Positions 17,186-25,622 of a DNA stretch of 64,000 nt are shown here, in pieces. Under the pieces are notes generated by a model. That model saw nothing but the letters and a program-made list of their open reading frames with translations. It was not told the origin of the DNA and made no database searches. A program made the translations under genes and the position numbers. The stretch's first letter is position 1. Each line of letters begins with the position of its first letter. The stretch comes from Microbispora sp. H13382 (GTDB lineage: Bacteria; Actinomycetota; Actinomycetes; Streptosporangiales; Streptosporangiaceae): the NCBI RefSeq assembly GCF_014161445.1, contig NZ_JABBXA010000018.1:124001-188000 (forward strand), given 5' to 3'.

Positions 17186-19246
17186 TCACTGCGCGGTGCA
17201 GAGGGCGCCGTTGAGGGTGAAGGCGGCCGGCAGCACGTTGGGGCCGCTGTAGGCGCCGACGAAGCCGATGGAGGTGCTCGCGCCGGGTGCGAGCTTGCCG
17301 TTGTCCGGGGTGCTGGTGACGGTCACGGAGGTCCCGTTCTGCGTCCAGTTGCCGCTCCATCCGCTGCTGACGGTCTGCCATCCGGTGGGCCAGGTGTAGT
17401 GAAGCGTCCAGCCGTCGACGGCGGCGGTGCCGGTGTTGGTGATGTCGATGCTGCCGACGTATCCGTTGCCCCAGTCGTTGGTGTCCCTCAGGCGTACCGA
17501 GCAGGAGCTCTTGCCGGGTGTGCCGGTGGTGAAGGTGAGCGGCGGCGATGCCCAGGAGACGCGGCCCGCGGTGTCGCGGGCGATCACGTTGACGGTGTAG
17601 CGGGTGCCGGGGACGAGGTTGTGGACCGTGAAGGAGGTGCCGGGGGTCTCGCCGAGCTGTTCGGTGACGGCGCCCTTCTGGCGGTGGATCTCGTACTTGG
17701 CGACGGGGCTCGCGCCGGGCTCGGCGACGGGCCAGGAGATGGTGGCGGTCTTGTCGGTGACGTCGCTCGCGGTGGGCTGACCGGGGGCGGCGGGGGCGCC
17801 GGTGGTGGCGGTGGCGGGGTGCAGCACCAGCGTGGTCAGTGAGTACGGCGGGAGGGTCTGGGTGGTCGCGGTGCCGCCGTGGCCGGTGCTGACGGACGTC
17901 GCGCCGTTGGTGAGGGTCTGCACCGTCGGCGCCTCGCCGGCCGGGGTGAACCCGTCATAGTTGATCTTCACCTGGTGCTCGCCGTCGGGGTCGCGGTTGA
18001 TCAGCAGGACGGCGAGGTCGCCGTTGGGGCGGCGGGCGGCGTGCGCGGCGACCAGCGGCTCGTCGGTGGCCGCGCGGACGAACCGGTCGCCGGGGCGGGC
18101 GAACGTGCTGATCATGGAGAGCGCGTGGTAGGGGGCGAAGGGCGTGTTCAGCGGTGGTTCGCAGGTGTCGCCCGAGCAGGTGGCGCTGGACAGCATGCCG
18201 AAGTCGCCGTAGTCGGTGTGGCCGGCGACGGTGCTGATGGTGCCCGCGCCGTTGTGGACGTTCCACCAGTCGATGGAGAAGACGCCCTGCTCCATGAGGC
18301 CGGCGTAGGCGTCGGCGGCGAACAGCGCGCCGGGCTGGGTGTTCGGCGCGATCCCGCTGTTGATCTCGGTCATCGCGATGCCGATGTCCCCGGCGCGGGC
18401 GCCGGCGTGCTTGGCGATCTGCCCGCGCACCAGGTGGATCATGTCGGGGATGTGGGCGGTCTTGGTGAGGACGTCGGCCACGTCGTTGTGCGGGGGATAC
18501 CAGTGCAGGATGACAAAATCGATCTTCGAGGCGGCGATCGACAGGACGGTGTCGTTCCAGGTGCCCTCGTCGCCCCCGGCGACGATGCCGTCGGGCCAGT
18601 TGGCGGGGGTGGTGAGCACGGCGCCGATCTTGATGGTCGGGTCGACGGCCTTCATCGCGTCGGAGTACGCCACCAGGTTCCTGGCGTACTCGGCGGGGCT
18701 CTTGTCGGCGTGGTCGTCGGCCTCCCAGTCGGCGCCGTAGTGGCCGTTGCCGTAGTTCTCGTTGCCGATCTCCCAGTATTTGACGCCGTACTTCTTGGTG
18801 ACGTTGGCGTACTCGACCCAGTCGGCGGCCTCCTGGGCGCTGCCGGTGCCGTAGTTGGCGATGATGATCGGCTGCGCGCCGGTGCGCTTGGCACCGCTGA
18901 TGAAGGTGTCGAAGTCGGTGCCGGGGGCGACGTAGCCGCCGGGGGCGGTGTGGGTCTTCCAGTGGTAGATGTCGGCGTACGACCCGCCCGGGTAGCGGAG
19001 CATCTTCACCCCGGCGGCCTTGAGAAGATCGGCCGTCTCGTTCGTGCCGAGGTTGCTGTCCCAGATCGCGTGGTTGGCGCCCACCGCGGTGTCGGACGCG
19101 GCGGCCAGGCCCGCGCGGGTGTTGACGGTGACGGTGACGGGCGAGGCGTCGGCGGACGCGGCGGGTACGCCGGTGAGGAGCTGGGCGGCCACCGCTGCGC
19201 CCGTGAGGAGTGCGATGGCCGGCCTGGCGATGCGCAGGGTGCTCAT
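17186..19246 (-). CDS. Secreted GH-A clan glycosidase with FN3 and CBM2
   Basis: A 686-residue secreted enzyme. A signal peptide ends near residue 32 (AASA-DAS). The catalytic barrel spans about 36-480, with the acid/base in WEIGNEN (E163) and a probable nucleophile in AMTEINS (E294), the layout of arabinofuranosidase-like clan GH-A enzymes. An FN3 linker covers 488-576. A CBM2 cellulose-binding module with the expected Cys pair and surface Trp residues (TNDWGNGYVGSIDI, YTWPTGWQTVSSGWSGNW) covers 581-684. It probably trims hemicellulose side chains on plant fibre. The exact GH family cannot be fixed. Confidence 0.85.
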   Translation of the reverse strand: MSTLRIARPAIALLTGAAVAAQLLTGVPAASADASPVTVTVNTRAGLAAASDTAVGANHAIWDSNLGTNETADLLKAAGVKMLRYPGGSYADIYHWKTHTAPGGYVAPGTDFDTFISGAKRTGAQPIIIANYGTGSAQEAADWVEYANVTKKYGVKYWEIGNENYGNGHYGADWEADDHADKSPAEYARNLVAYSDAMKAVDPTIKIGAVLTTPANWPDGIVAGGDEGTWNDTVLSIAASKIDFVILHWYPPHNDVADVLTKTAHIPDMIHLVRGQIAKHAGARAGDIGIAMTEINSGIAPNTQPGALFAADAYAGLMEQGVFSIDWWNVHNGAGTISTVAGHTDYGDFGMLSSATCSGDTCEPPLNTPFAPYHALSMISTFARPGDRFVRAATDEPLVAAHAARRPNGDLAVLLINRDPDGEHQVKINYDGFTPAGEAPTVQTLTNGATSVSTGHGGTATTQTLPPYSLTTLVLHPATATTGAPAAPGQPTASDVTDKTATISWPVAEPGASPVAKYEIHRQKGAVTEQLGETPGTSFTVHNLVPGTRYTVNVIARDTAGRVSWASPPLTFTTGTPGKSSCSVRLRDTNDWGNGYVGSIDITNTGTAAVDGWTLHYTWPTGWQTVSSGWSGNWTQNGTSVTVTSTPDNGKLAPGASTSIGFVGAYSGPNVLPAAFTLNGALCTAQ

Positions 19247-19558
19247 TACGTCCCTTTTCTGGAGGATCTTGCCGTGCGATCGTGATCAGGACGTCTGAAA
19301 CGGTCAAGCAGGCACCCTCGGGCGCGGCCGTGAGCTGCGGCGGAGTTAGGCGGGGCGTGCAACTTTCACAGGGCAGGTCGCGCGTGAAAACGCCGGAAGA
19401 AGCCGCGGACGTCGGCGGTGAGCATCACGGTGGTCGGCAGGCGGTCGCGGGCAACTGAGGGAACCGGTTCAGGTCGGCTTCGTGCTCGCGCCACACCTTG
19501 ACGTCAAGCCGCCTTGACGCGATGACGGAATGTCGGCGGGGCGTGACAGGATCGCGGC
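19247..19558. other. Divergent regulatory region with TTGACG half-sites
   Basis: No gene in 312 bp. At 19497-19508 CTTGACGTCAAG is a perfect 12-bp palindrome, and a third CTTGACG follows at 19513-19519, giving three half-sites in alternating orientation 40 bp before the PPOX gene. No known cellulase-operator sequence was seen near the glycosidase start. Confidence 0.45.
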
Positions 19559-20038
19559 ATGACTTCCTGGCGGGAGATAGAGAAGGAGATCCCCGAGCTT
19601 GCCGCCCGTGTGCTGGCGAGCATGGGGAAGGGCAGGCACAAGACGATGGCGACGCTGCGGCGGGACGGCTCGCCGCGCATCAGCGGGACCGAAGTGGATT
19701 TCCGGGACGGCGAGGTCTGGCTGGGGTCCATGCCGGGCGCGATGAAGGCCCTCGACCTGCGGCGCGACCCCCGGGTGGCGATCCACAGCCCGTCCGACGA
19801 TCCGGACGAGGCGAACCCGGGCGCCTGGAGCGGCGACGCCAAGCTGGCCGGCCGCGCCGTCGAGATCACCGATCCGGCCGTGCGTGAGGCGTTCGGCGTG
19901 CCGCCCGGGGAGGACTCCCACCTGTTCCGCGTCGACGTGACCGAGGTGGTCTTCACGCGTACCGACGCGGCGGGGGAGCACCTGGTGATCGAGATGTGGC
20001 ACGAGGGCTCCGGCCACCGGGTGGTCAAACGCCGCTGA
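19559..20038 (+). CDS. Pyridoxamine 5'-phosphate oxidase family protein
   Basis: A 159-residue split beta-barrel protein that binds FMN, F420 or haem in relatives. The opening helix IPELAARVLASMGKGRHKTM is followed by ATLRRDGSPRISGTEV, the usual first strands, and by MKALDLRRDPRVAIHSPSDD. True PNPOx substrate residues are not evident, so it is one of the general-purpose actinobacterial F420/FMN reductase-like members. The ATG follows a region with TTGACG half-sites that may control it. Confidence 0.85.
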   Translation: MTSWREIEKEIPELAARVLASMGKGRHKTMATLRRDGSPRISGTEVDFRDGEVWLGSMPGAMKALDLRRDPRVAIHSPSDDPDEANPGAWSGDAKLAGRAVEITDPAVREAFGVPPGEDSHLFRVDVTEVVFTRTDAAGEHLVIEMWHEGSGHRVVKRR

Positions 20039-20068
20039 CCGCCGCCGGCCGCTGCTGGGCGGCGGGGG

Positions 20069-20492
20069 TCACTGCCGCTTGCTGACCGGCATGTTCTGTC
20101 CGAGCAGGCAGCTGTCCGGCTGCGATCCGCAGAAGACGGACTGCACCTCGAACCCGCCCTGGTCGGTGATGGCCTGTTGCGCCTGTCACCCTCACGAAGG
20201 TGGGGCTGATGACGCCGTTCAGGCTCTGGTTGTAGTGGCCCTGGCCGGACCGGCCCTGCGCGCCGCCCGCGCGCCCTCCTCTGATCACCTGGCCGCCGCC
20301 CCTGCCCGGGCCGGGGTCGCGGAGGGCCGTGACCCCGTGGGGCGGATGATGCGGGGCGACGCGGGCGATCGCGGGCTGCGCGGCCGCGATCCCCGCCGCC
20401 GTGATCACGAGCGCGGCCAGGGTCGTCCACCGGGTCGCGAGGGCCATCGCGACGTTGGGGTGGCGCGGGTCGCGCCCGCGGGAGCGGGACAT
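20069..20492 (-). pseudogene. Frameshifted secreted small protein
   Basis: The N-terminus (MSRSRGRDPRHPNVAMALAT, then a hydrophobic helix WTTLAALVITAAGIAAAQPA) is a signal peptide. The mature part includes GHYNQSLNGVISPTFVRV. Near 20185 the coding sense moves to another frame, which continues QQAITDQGGFEVQSVFCG, SQPDSCLLGQNMPVSKRQ, then stop. The tail has two Cys and clear coding character, so the gene carries a single frameshift, or the assembly has an error. The family is not recognised. Confidence 0.6.
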
Positions 20493-20664
20493 CTCGGTGT
20501 GTGCCTTCCTGTTCCTGACCCGGCGTTCAGCTGTCGCTCGTCCGGTGCCGCCGGGACGTGAGGCACATACCCGTCCGGGTGGCGGCCGCGGCGGGGCTGG
20601 TCAAGATCGGCACAGGTCATTGCCGGTCCTGTGGCCTGGTCGCCGGCCGCTCCGTCCGGCGGCC

Positions 20665-21438
20665 CTAGTGGACGCTGAACCCCCCGTCGACGCAGATGGC
20701 CTGGCCGGTGACGTACGCCGAGGAGTCGGAGGCGAGGAAGACGGCCACGCCGCGGAAGTCGTCGGGGAGGCCGTTGCGTCCGGTCATGGAGCGGGCGGCC
20801 AGTTGCTCGACCCGGCCGGGGACGGCCTGGGCGGGCACGGTCAGCGGAGTCAGGACGAAGCCGGGGATGATCGTGTTGCTGGTGACGCCGTGGGCCGACC
20901 ACGCCTCGGCCTGGGAACGGGTCAGCCCGCAGACGGCGGCCTTGGCGACGCCGTAGACGCCGCTGTCGCCGAAGGCGCTGATCGACTGCTGGGAGCCGAT
21001 GTTGATGATCCGCCCCCGGCCCCGGGTGGCCATGCGGGGGCCGAAGTGCTGCCCCAGCAGGAACGGCGCGGTGAGGTTGACGGCGATGGTCTGGTCGTAG
21101 TCGCCGGCGGTCAGCTCGGCCATGGGCCTGCGGATGTTGTTGGCGGCGTCGTTGACGAGGATGTCGATCGCGCCGAAGAAGCCGTCCGCCTCGTCGCACA
21201 CGCGGGCGATGCCGGCGCGGTCGCCGAGGTCGGCGCTGATCGCCGCCGCGCGCACGCCGTGGCCTTCGAGCCTGCCGACGGCCTCGGCGAGCTCCTTGGG
21301 CCGCCGGGCGACCAGGACGACGGCGGCGCCGGCGCGTCCGAGTGCCTCGGCGATGGCGTATCCGATGCCGGAGCTGCCGCCGGTGACCAGGGCGACCCGG
21401 CCGGTGAGCGAGAAGAGTTCCTCGATGTAGATCGGCAT
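20665..21438 (-). CDS. SDR family oxidoreductase
   Basis: A classical 257-residue short-chain dehydrogenase. The cofactor motif TGGSSGIG is at residues 19-26. NDAAN replaces NNAG, and the catalytic Ser/Tyr/Lys are in NIGSQQSISAFGDSGVYGVAK. The C-terminal VDGGF is standard for gluconate/3-oxoacyl-type SDRs. It lies 46 bp downstream of the MarR gene on the same strand, so it is probably co-transcribed and under MarR control. Confidence 0.9.
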   Translation of the reverse strand: MPIYIEELFSLTGRVALVTGGSSGIGYAIAEALGRAGAAVVLVARRPKELAEAVGRLEGHGVRAAAISADLGDRAGIARVCDEADGFFGAIDILVNDAANNIRRPMAELTAGDYDQTIAVNLTAPFLLGQHFGPRMATRGRGRIINIGSQQSISAFGDSGVYGVAKAAVCGLTRSQAEAWSAHGVTSNTIIPGFVLTPLTVPAQAVPGRVEQLAARSMTGRNGLPDDFRGVAVFLASDSSAYVTGQAICVDGGFSVH

Positions 21439-21484
21439 ACCGCCGCAAGGTAGCAGCGGGACCGGCCGGGGCCGGGAGACGGGG

Positions 21485-22075
21485 TCAGGCGGTGCCGGCG
21501 TCGTCGGCGTGCATGTCGCGCATCGCGTCCTCGATCTTGCGCATCACGGTCTCCATGGTGCGCAGGGTCTCGGTGTCGAGACGCCGTAGGAGGCGGATGT
21601 AGCCGCCCGTCCCGGCCTCGATGATCTCGCTGGTGAGCCGCCGCCCGGCCTCGGTGAGCTCGACGCGGCGTACGCGGCGGTCGTGGGGGTCCTCGTGACG
21701 GGAGGCCAGGCCCTGGGCGACCACCCGGTCGACGATGCCGGTGACGGTGGCCAGGCCGACGCCGAGGTGGCGGGCGAGCTCCTGCCCGGAGGTGGACCCG
21801 GCGAACGACAGGAACATGACGACTTTGAGCTGCTGCATCGTGAGGGTGGAGGCCAGCAGCGGCATCGAGCGGTCTCGGGCGAAGAACCGCCCCATGCTGC
21901 GCTGCAGCTCCGCCAGGCGGGCGATGATGCATCCGCGCTCGGCGTCCTCCTCAGCGACCTCTTGGGGTGCCCGCGAAGGGGCCGGGGCCGCCGGCGGGGT
22001 GGCGGGGTCGTGCTGCGGGCGGGGGGTCGCCGCCGCGCCGGTTCCGGTGCGCCGCTCGGCTGGGCTGTCGTTCAC
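21485..22075 (-). CDS. MarR family transcriptional regulator
   Basis: A repressor of about 196 residues. The winged HTH includes LTMQQLKVVMFLSFAGSTSG, QELARHLGVGLATVTGIVDR and the wing SRHEDPHDRRVRRVELTEAG. The N-terminal 45 residues are Pro/Ala-rich. The GTG at 22075 is preferred over the one at 22081 because GAGAGG lies five bases before it. It diverges from the RND pump gene, and palindromes in the 106-bp gap suggest it controls the pump and its own operon with the SDR. Confidence 0.88.
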   Translation of the reverse strand: MNDSPAERRTGTGAAATPRPQHDPATPPAAPAPSRAPQEVAEEDAERGCIIARLAELQRSMGRFFARDRSMPLLASTLTMQQLKVVMFLSFAGSTSGQELARHLGVGLATVTGIVDRVVAQGLASRHEDPHDRRVRRVELTEAGRRLTSEIIEAGTGGYIRLLRRLDTETLRTMETVMRKIEDAMRDMHADDAGTA

Positions 22076-22080
22076 TGTCA

Positions 22081-22163
22081 CCTCTCGAGAGGAGAGGTTA
22101 CCAGCCGTTAATCCAACAGCTGAATGTTCGGATAGTGCGAAGTGTTAGGGTTGGCCGAACACT
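22081..22163. promoter_or_regulatory. Divergent MarR/RND control region with two dyads
   Basis: CCTCTCGAGAGG (22081-22092) is a perfect 12-bp palindrome abutting the MarR start. AGTGTT-N11-AACACT (22141-22163) is a second dyad with further inner matches (GG/CC), 25 bp before the pump start. Both are plausible MarR sites. Confidence 0.5.
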
Positions 22164-22187
22164 CTTCTCCCGATGTCAGGAGCTCGG

Positions 22188-25100
22188 ATGACCTCCTTGG
22201 CCAGGCTGAGCCTTGCCAACCGCACTCTCGTGATCATGATCTCGGTGGTGCTCGCGGGTTTCGGCTTGTTCGCGATCCCCTCGCTGAAGCAACAGCTCTT
22301 CCCGTCGCTGGAGTTCCCGGCGGCGTTCACGGTCGCGACTTATCCCGGTGCCGCTCCCGAGATCGTGGAGGAGCAGGTCACCAAGCCGATCGAGAGCGCG
22401 TTCCAGGGTATCGCCGGTGTCACCGACATCACCTCCACCTCCCGCGAGGGGATGTCGCAGGTGCAGGTGGCCTACGAGTTCGGCACCGACGTCGACCAGA
22501 TGGTCGGGAAGATGCAGCAGGCTGTGAGCCGGATCAAGGCGCAGCTGCCGGCCGACGTCGATCCGCAGGTGGTGGCGGGCAGCACCGACGACATCCCGGT
22601 GATGGCGATCGCGGTGGGCGACGGCGGCGATCAGCACGCCATGGTCGACAAGATCGAGAAGATCATGGTGCCGGAGCTGCGGTCGATCGAGGGCGTGCGC
22701 GACGTCACCGTCAGCGGCGCCCGTGCGCAGCGGGTCGTCATCACTCCCGACCAGGGCAGGCTCGCCCTGCTGGGGCTGTCGGCCGCGGCCATCCCCGACC
22801 TCCTGCGGGCCAACGGGGTGTCCATCCCGGCCGGCACGCTGACCGAGGACGGCAAGTCGCTGACCGTGCAGATCGGCGACCCGGTGCGTACGGTGAAGGA
22901 CCTCGAGAACCTCTACCTGACCCCTGCCGGCGCGCCCGCGGCGGGCCAGGCAGCGGCGGCCGGGCAGCGCGGCGGCGCGAGCGCGGGACAGAGTGCGGGA
23001 CAGAGTGCGGGCCAGGGCGCGGGTGCGGCCGCCGGGCAGGGCGCGGCGCAGCGGCCGACAGCGCAGGCGGCGCAGGCGCGGGCCGCCGCGGCCCCGCCGA
23101 AGCCGGTCAAGCTCGGCGCCGTGGCCGACATCAAGGTCGAGGACGCCGTCGCGACCACGCTCACCCGGACCAACGGCACCCCGAGCCTGGGCGTGTCGGT
23201 CACGATGGTGCCCGACGGCAACGCCGTGCAGATCTCCCACGACGTGAACGACGCCCTGCCGGACCTGACGCGCGCCCTCGGTGACACCGCCGAGCTGACC
23301 GTGGTGTTCGACCAGGCGCCGTACGTCGAGCGGTCGATCGAGGACCTCACCACGGAGGGCCTGCTGGGCCTGGCGTTCGCCGTGGTCGTCATCCTGGTGT
23401 TCCTGCTGTCGGTCCGGTCGACCCTGGTCACGGCGGTGTCGATCCCGATGTCGGTGGTGATCGCGCTCATCGCGCTGTGGATCGGCGACTACTCGCTGAA
23501 CCTGCTGACGCTGGGGGCGCTGACGATCGCCGTGGGCCGGGTGGTCGACGACTCGATCGTGGTGCTGGAGAACATCAAGCGCCATCTCGCCTACGGCGAG
23601 GAGAAGCGGCGGGCGATCCTCACGGCCGTGCGCGAGGTGTCCGGCGCGGTGACCGCCTCCACGCTCACCACGGTGGCGGTGTTCCTGCCGATCGCCTTCG
23701 TCGGCGGAATGGTGGGGCAGTTGTTCAGCCCGTTCGCCGTCACGGTGACTGTGGCGCTGCTGGCGTCGCTGCTGGTCTCGCTGACCGTCATCCCGGTGCT
23801 GGCGTACTGGTTCCTGAAGGCGCCGGCGCTCACGCCGCAGGAGGCGCAGGCCGTACGCGAGGACGCCGAGCGCAGGGAGCTGCGCAGCCCGCTGCAGCGG
23901 ATCTACCTGCCGGTGCTGCGTTTCGCCACCCGGCGGCGCCTGGTCACGGTGCTGATCGGGGTGGTGGTGTTCGCGGCCACGATGGCGCTGGCGCCCAATT
24001 TGAAGACGAACTTCCTCGACAACTCGGGCAACGACACGACGCAGATCAGCCAGCGGATGCCGGCGGGGACCGACCTGGCGACCACCGACGCGGCGGCCAA
24101 GAAGGTCGAGGAGGTGCTGGCGGCCGACGGGGGCGTGAAGTCCCACCAGGTGACGGTCGGCGGCGGGAACCGCTTCCTCGGCGGGCTCGGCGGCGGCGCC
24201 GACCGGGCGTCGTTCTCGGTGACGCTGAAGGAGGGCGTGGACACCTCCGCCCTGGAGGAGCGGCTCCGGGAACGGCTGAAGGGCCTGACGGGGGTCGGCG
24301 ACGTCACGGTCGGCGGCAGTGGCGGCGGGTTCAACTCCGACCAGGTGCAGGTCATCGTGCAGGGCTCGGACCAGGCCGCGCTGAAGACGGCGGCCACCGC
24401 GGTGCGCGACGCGATGGCCGGGGTGGACGGGCTGCGGGACGTCGCGTCCAACCTGGAGGACAGCGTCCCCCGGGTCGAGGTGCACGTGGACCGGGAGAAG
24501 GCCGCCGCCCGGGGCCTGACCGAGGCCGGGATCGGGCAGCTGGTCGCGCAGGCGTTCCGCGGCGCGCCGGTCGGCTCGATCGACGTCGACGGCCGCTCCA
24601 GCGACGTGATCCTGCGCGCCGGCGGTGACGCGCCGGAAGACGTCGCGGCGATCAGGAAGCTGGCGATTCCCACGGCGACGGGTCTGGTCAAGCTCGGTGA
24701 CGTGGCCGACGTGGTGAAGGCCGACGGGCCGACCCAGATCACCCGTCAGGACGGCGACCGCACCGCGACGGTGTCGGGCACCGCCGACGCGTCTGATCTG
24801 GGGGCGATCACCGCGAAGGTCACCGACACCCTGAAGACGCTGACGCTGCCGGCGGGGGTGACGTACGAGATCGGTGGCGCGAGCTCCGACCAGCAGGAGG
24901 CGTTCGCCGACCTGGGGCTGGCCATGCTGCTCGCGGTGGCGATCGTCTTCATGATCATGGTGGCGACGTTCCGCAGCCTGGTGCAGCCGCTGATCCTGCT
25001 GGTGTCGATCCCGTTCGCCGCGACCGGCGCGATCGGGCTGCTACTGATCACCGACACGGCGCTCGGCGTGCCCGCGCTCATCGGCATGCTGATGCTGATC

Positions 25101-25484
25101 GGCATCGTCGTCACCAACGCGATCGTGCTGATCGACCTGATCAACCAGTACCGCGAGCAGGGGCTGGGCGTGGTGGAGGCGGTCTTGGAGGGCGGCCGGC
25201 GGCGGCTCCGTCCCATCCTGATGACCGCGATCGCGACGATCTGCGCGCTCACCCCGATGGCGCTGGGCGTGACCGGTTCGGGTGGGTTCATCTCCCAGCC
25301 GCTGGCCATCGTCGTGATCGGCGGCCTGATCTCCTCGACGCTGCTCACGCTGGTGCTGGTGCCGACGCTGTACACCGTGGTGGAGCGGCTGAAGGAGCGC
25401 ATGCGCCGTACGCCGAAACCGCCCGCGCCGGGCGAGGGCGACCTGACCGTGTACGGGGAGGAGGCCCTCGAACCGGCCAAGTGA
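22188..25484 (+). CDS. RND efflux pump, AcrB/HAE1-like
   Basis: A proton-driven inner-membrane exporter of about 1098 residues. The family opening is SLANRTLVIMISVVLAGFGL. Two six-helix bundles follow, with the proton-relay segment LTIAVGRVVDDSIVVLENIK. The duplicated half shows IVFMIMVATFRSLVQPLIL and GIVVTNAIVLIDLINQYREQ. A low-complexity Gly/Gln/Ala insert (about residues 246-304) interrupts the first porter domain. ATG 22188 is used because AGGAG precedes it by five bases. No membrane-fusion protein or outer channel is nearby, as usual in monoderm actinobacteria. Confidence 0.92.
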   Translation: MTSLARLSLANRTLVIMISVVLAGFGLFAIPSLKQQLFPSLEFPAAFTVATYPGAAPEIVEEQVTKPIESAFQGIAGVTDITSTSREGMSQVQVAYEFGTDVDQMVGKMQQAVSRIKAQLPADVDPQVVAGSTDDIPVMAIAVGDGGDQHAMVDKIEKIMVPELRSIEGVRDVTVSGARAQRVVITPDQGRLALLGLSAAAIPDLLRANGVSIPAGTLTEDGKSLTVQIGDPVRTVKDLENLYLTPAGAPAAGQAAAAGQRGGASAGQSAGQSAGQGAGAAAGQGAAQRPTAQAAQARAAAAPPKPVKLGAVADIKVEDAVATTLTRTNGTPSLGVSVTMVPDGNAVQISHDVNDALPDLTRALGDTAELTVVFDQAPYVERSIEDLTTEGLLGLAFAVVVILVFLLSVRSTLVTAVSIPMSVVIALIALWIGDYSLNLLTLGALTIAVGRVVDDSIVVLENIKRHLAYGEEKRRAILTAVREVSGAVTASTLTTVAVFLPIAFVGGMVGQLFSPFAVTVTVALLASLLVSLTVIPVLAYWFLKAPALTPQEAQAVREDAERRELRSPLQRIYLPVLRFATRRRLVTVLIGVVVFAATMALAPNLKTNFLDNSGNDTTQISQRMPAGTDLATTDAAAKKVEEVLAADGGVKSHQVTVGGGNRFLGGLGGGADRASFSVTLKEGVDTSALEERLRERLKGLTGVGDVTVGGSGGGFNSDQVQVIVQGSDQAALKTAATAVRDAMAGVDGLRDVASNLEDSVPRVEVHVDREKAAARGLTEAGIGQLVAQAFRGAPVGSIDVDGRSSDVILRAGGDAPEDVAAIRKLAIPTATGLVKLGDVADVVKADGPTQITRQDGDRTATVSGTADASDLGAITAKVTDTLKTLTLPAGVTYEIGGASSDQQEAFADLGLAMLLAVAIVFMIMVATFRSLVQPLILLVSIPFAATGAIGLLLITDTALGVPALIGMLMLIGIVVTNAIVLIDLINQYREQGLGVVEAVLEGGRRRLRPILMTAIATICALTPMALGVTGSGGFISQPLAIVVIGGLISSTLLTLVLVPTLYTVVERLKERMRRTPKPPAPGEGDLTVYGEEALEPAK

Positions 25485-25517
25485 TCCGGCCGCCGTTTCC
25501 GGTGGTTCGATCGGATT

Positions 25518-25551
25518 CGCCTCCTGCTGCCGGTACCGGCAGCAGGAGGCG
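25518..25551 (+). terminator. 34-bp perfect palindrome, terminator of RND gene
   Basis: CGCCTCCTGCTGCCGGT and its exact complement are joined without a loop, 33 bp after the RND stop. No T-run follows, which is usual for high-GC terminators. Confidence 0.75.
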
Positions 25552-25622
25552 CGCTTGTCGGCGTGCGGCTTCGCCGGTGAATTCGGCCCGGCTTCCGGCC
25601 CCGCGGGGACGATAATCGGCGG

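Noticed and set aside
17879..19285. Plus-strand open frame antisense to the secreted glycosidase
   Set aside because: Gly/Val/Asp-rich shadow of a gene with a signal peptide, catalytic motifs, FN3 and CBM2 on the other strand.
22176..24485. Long minus-strand frame antisense to the RND pump
   Set aside because: His/Arg/Gln-rich composition and no motifs; the pump motifs on the plus strand are unambiguous.
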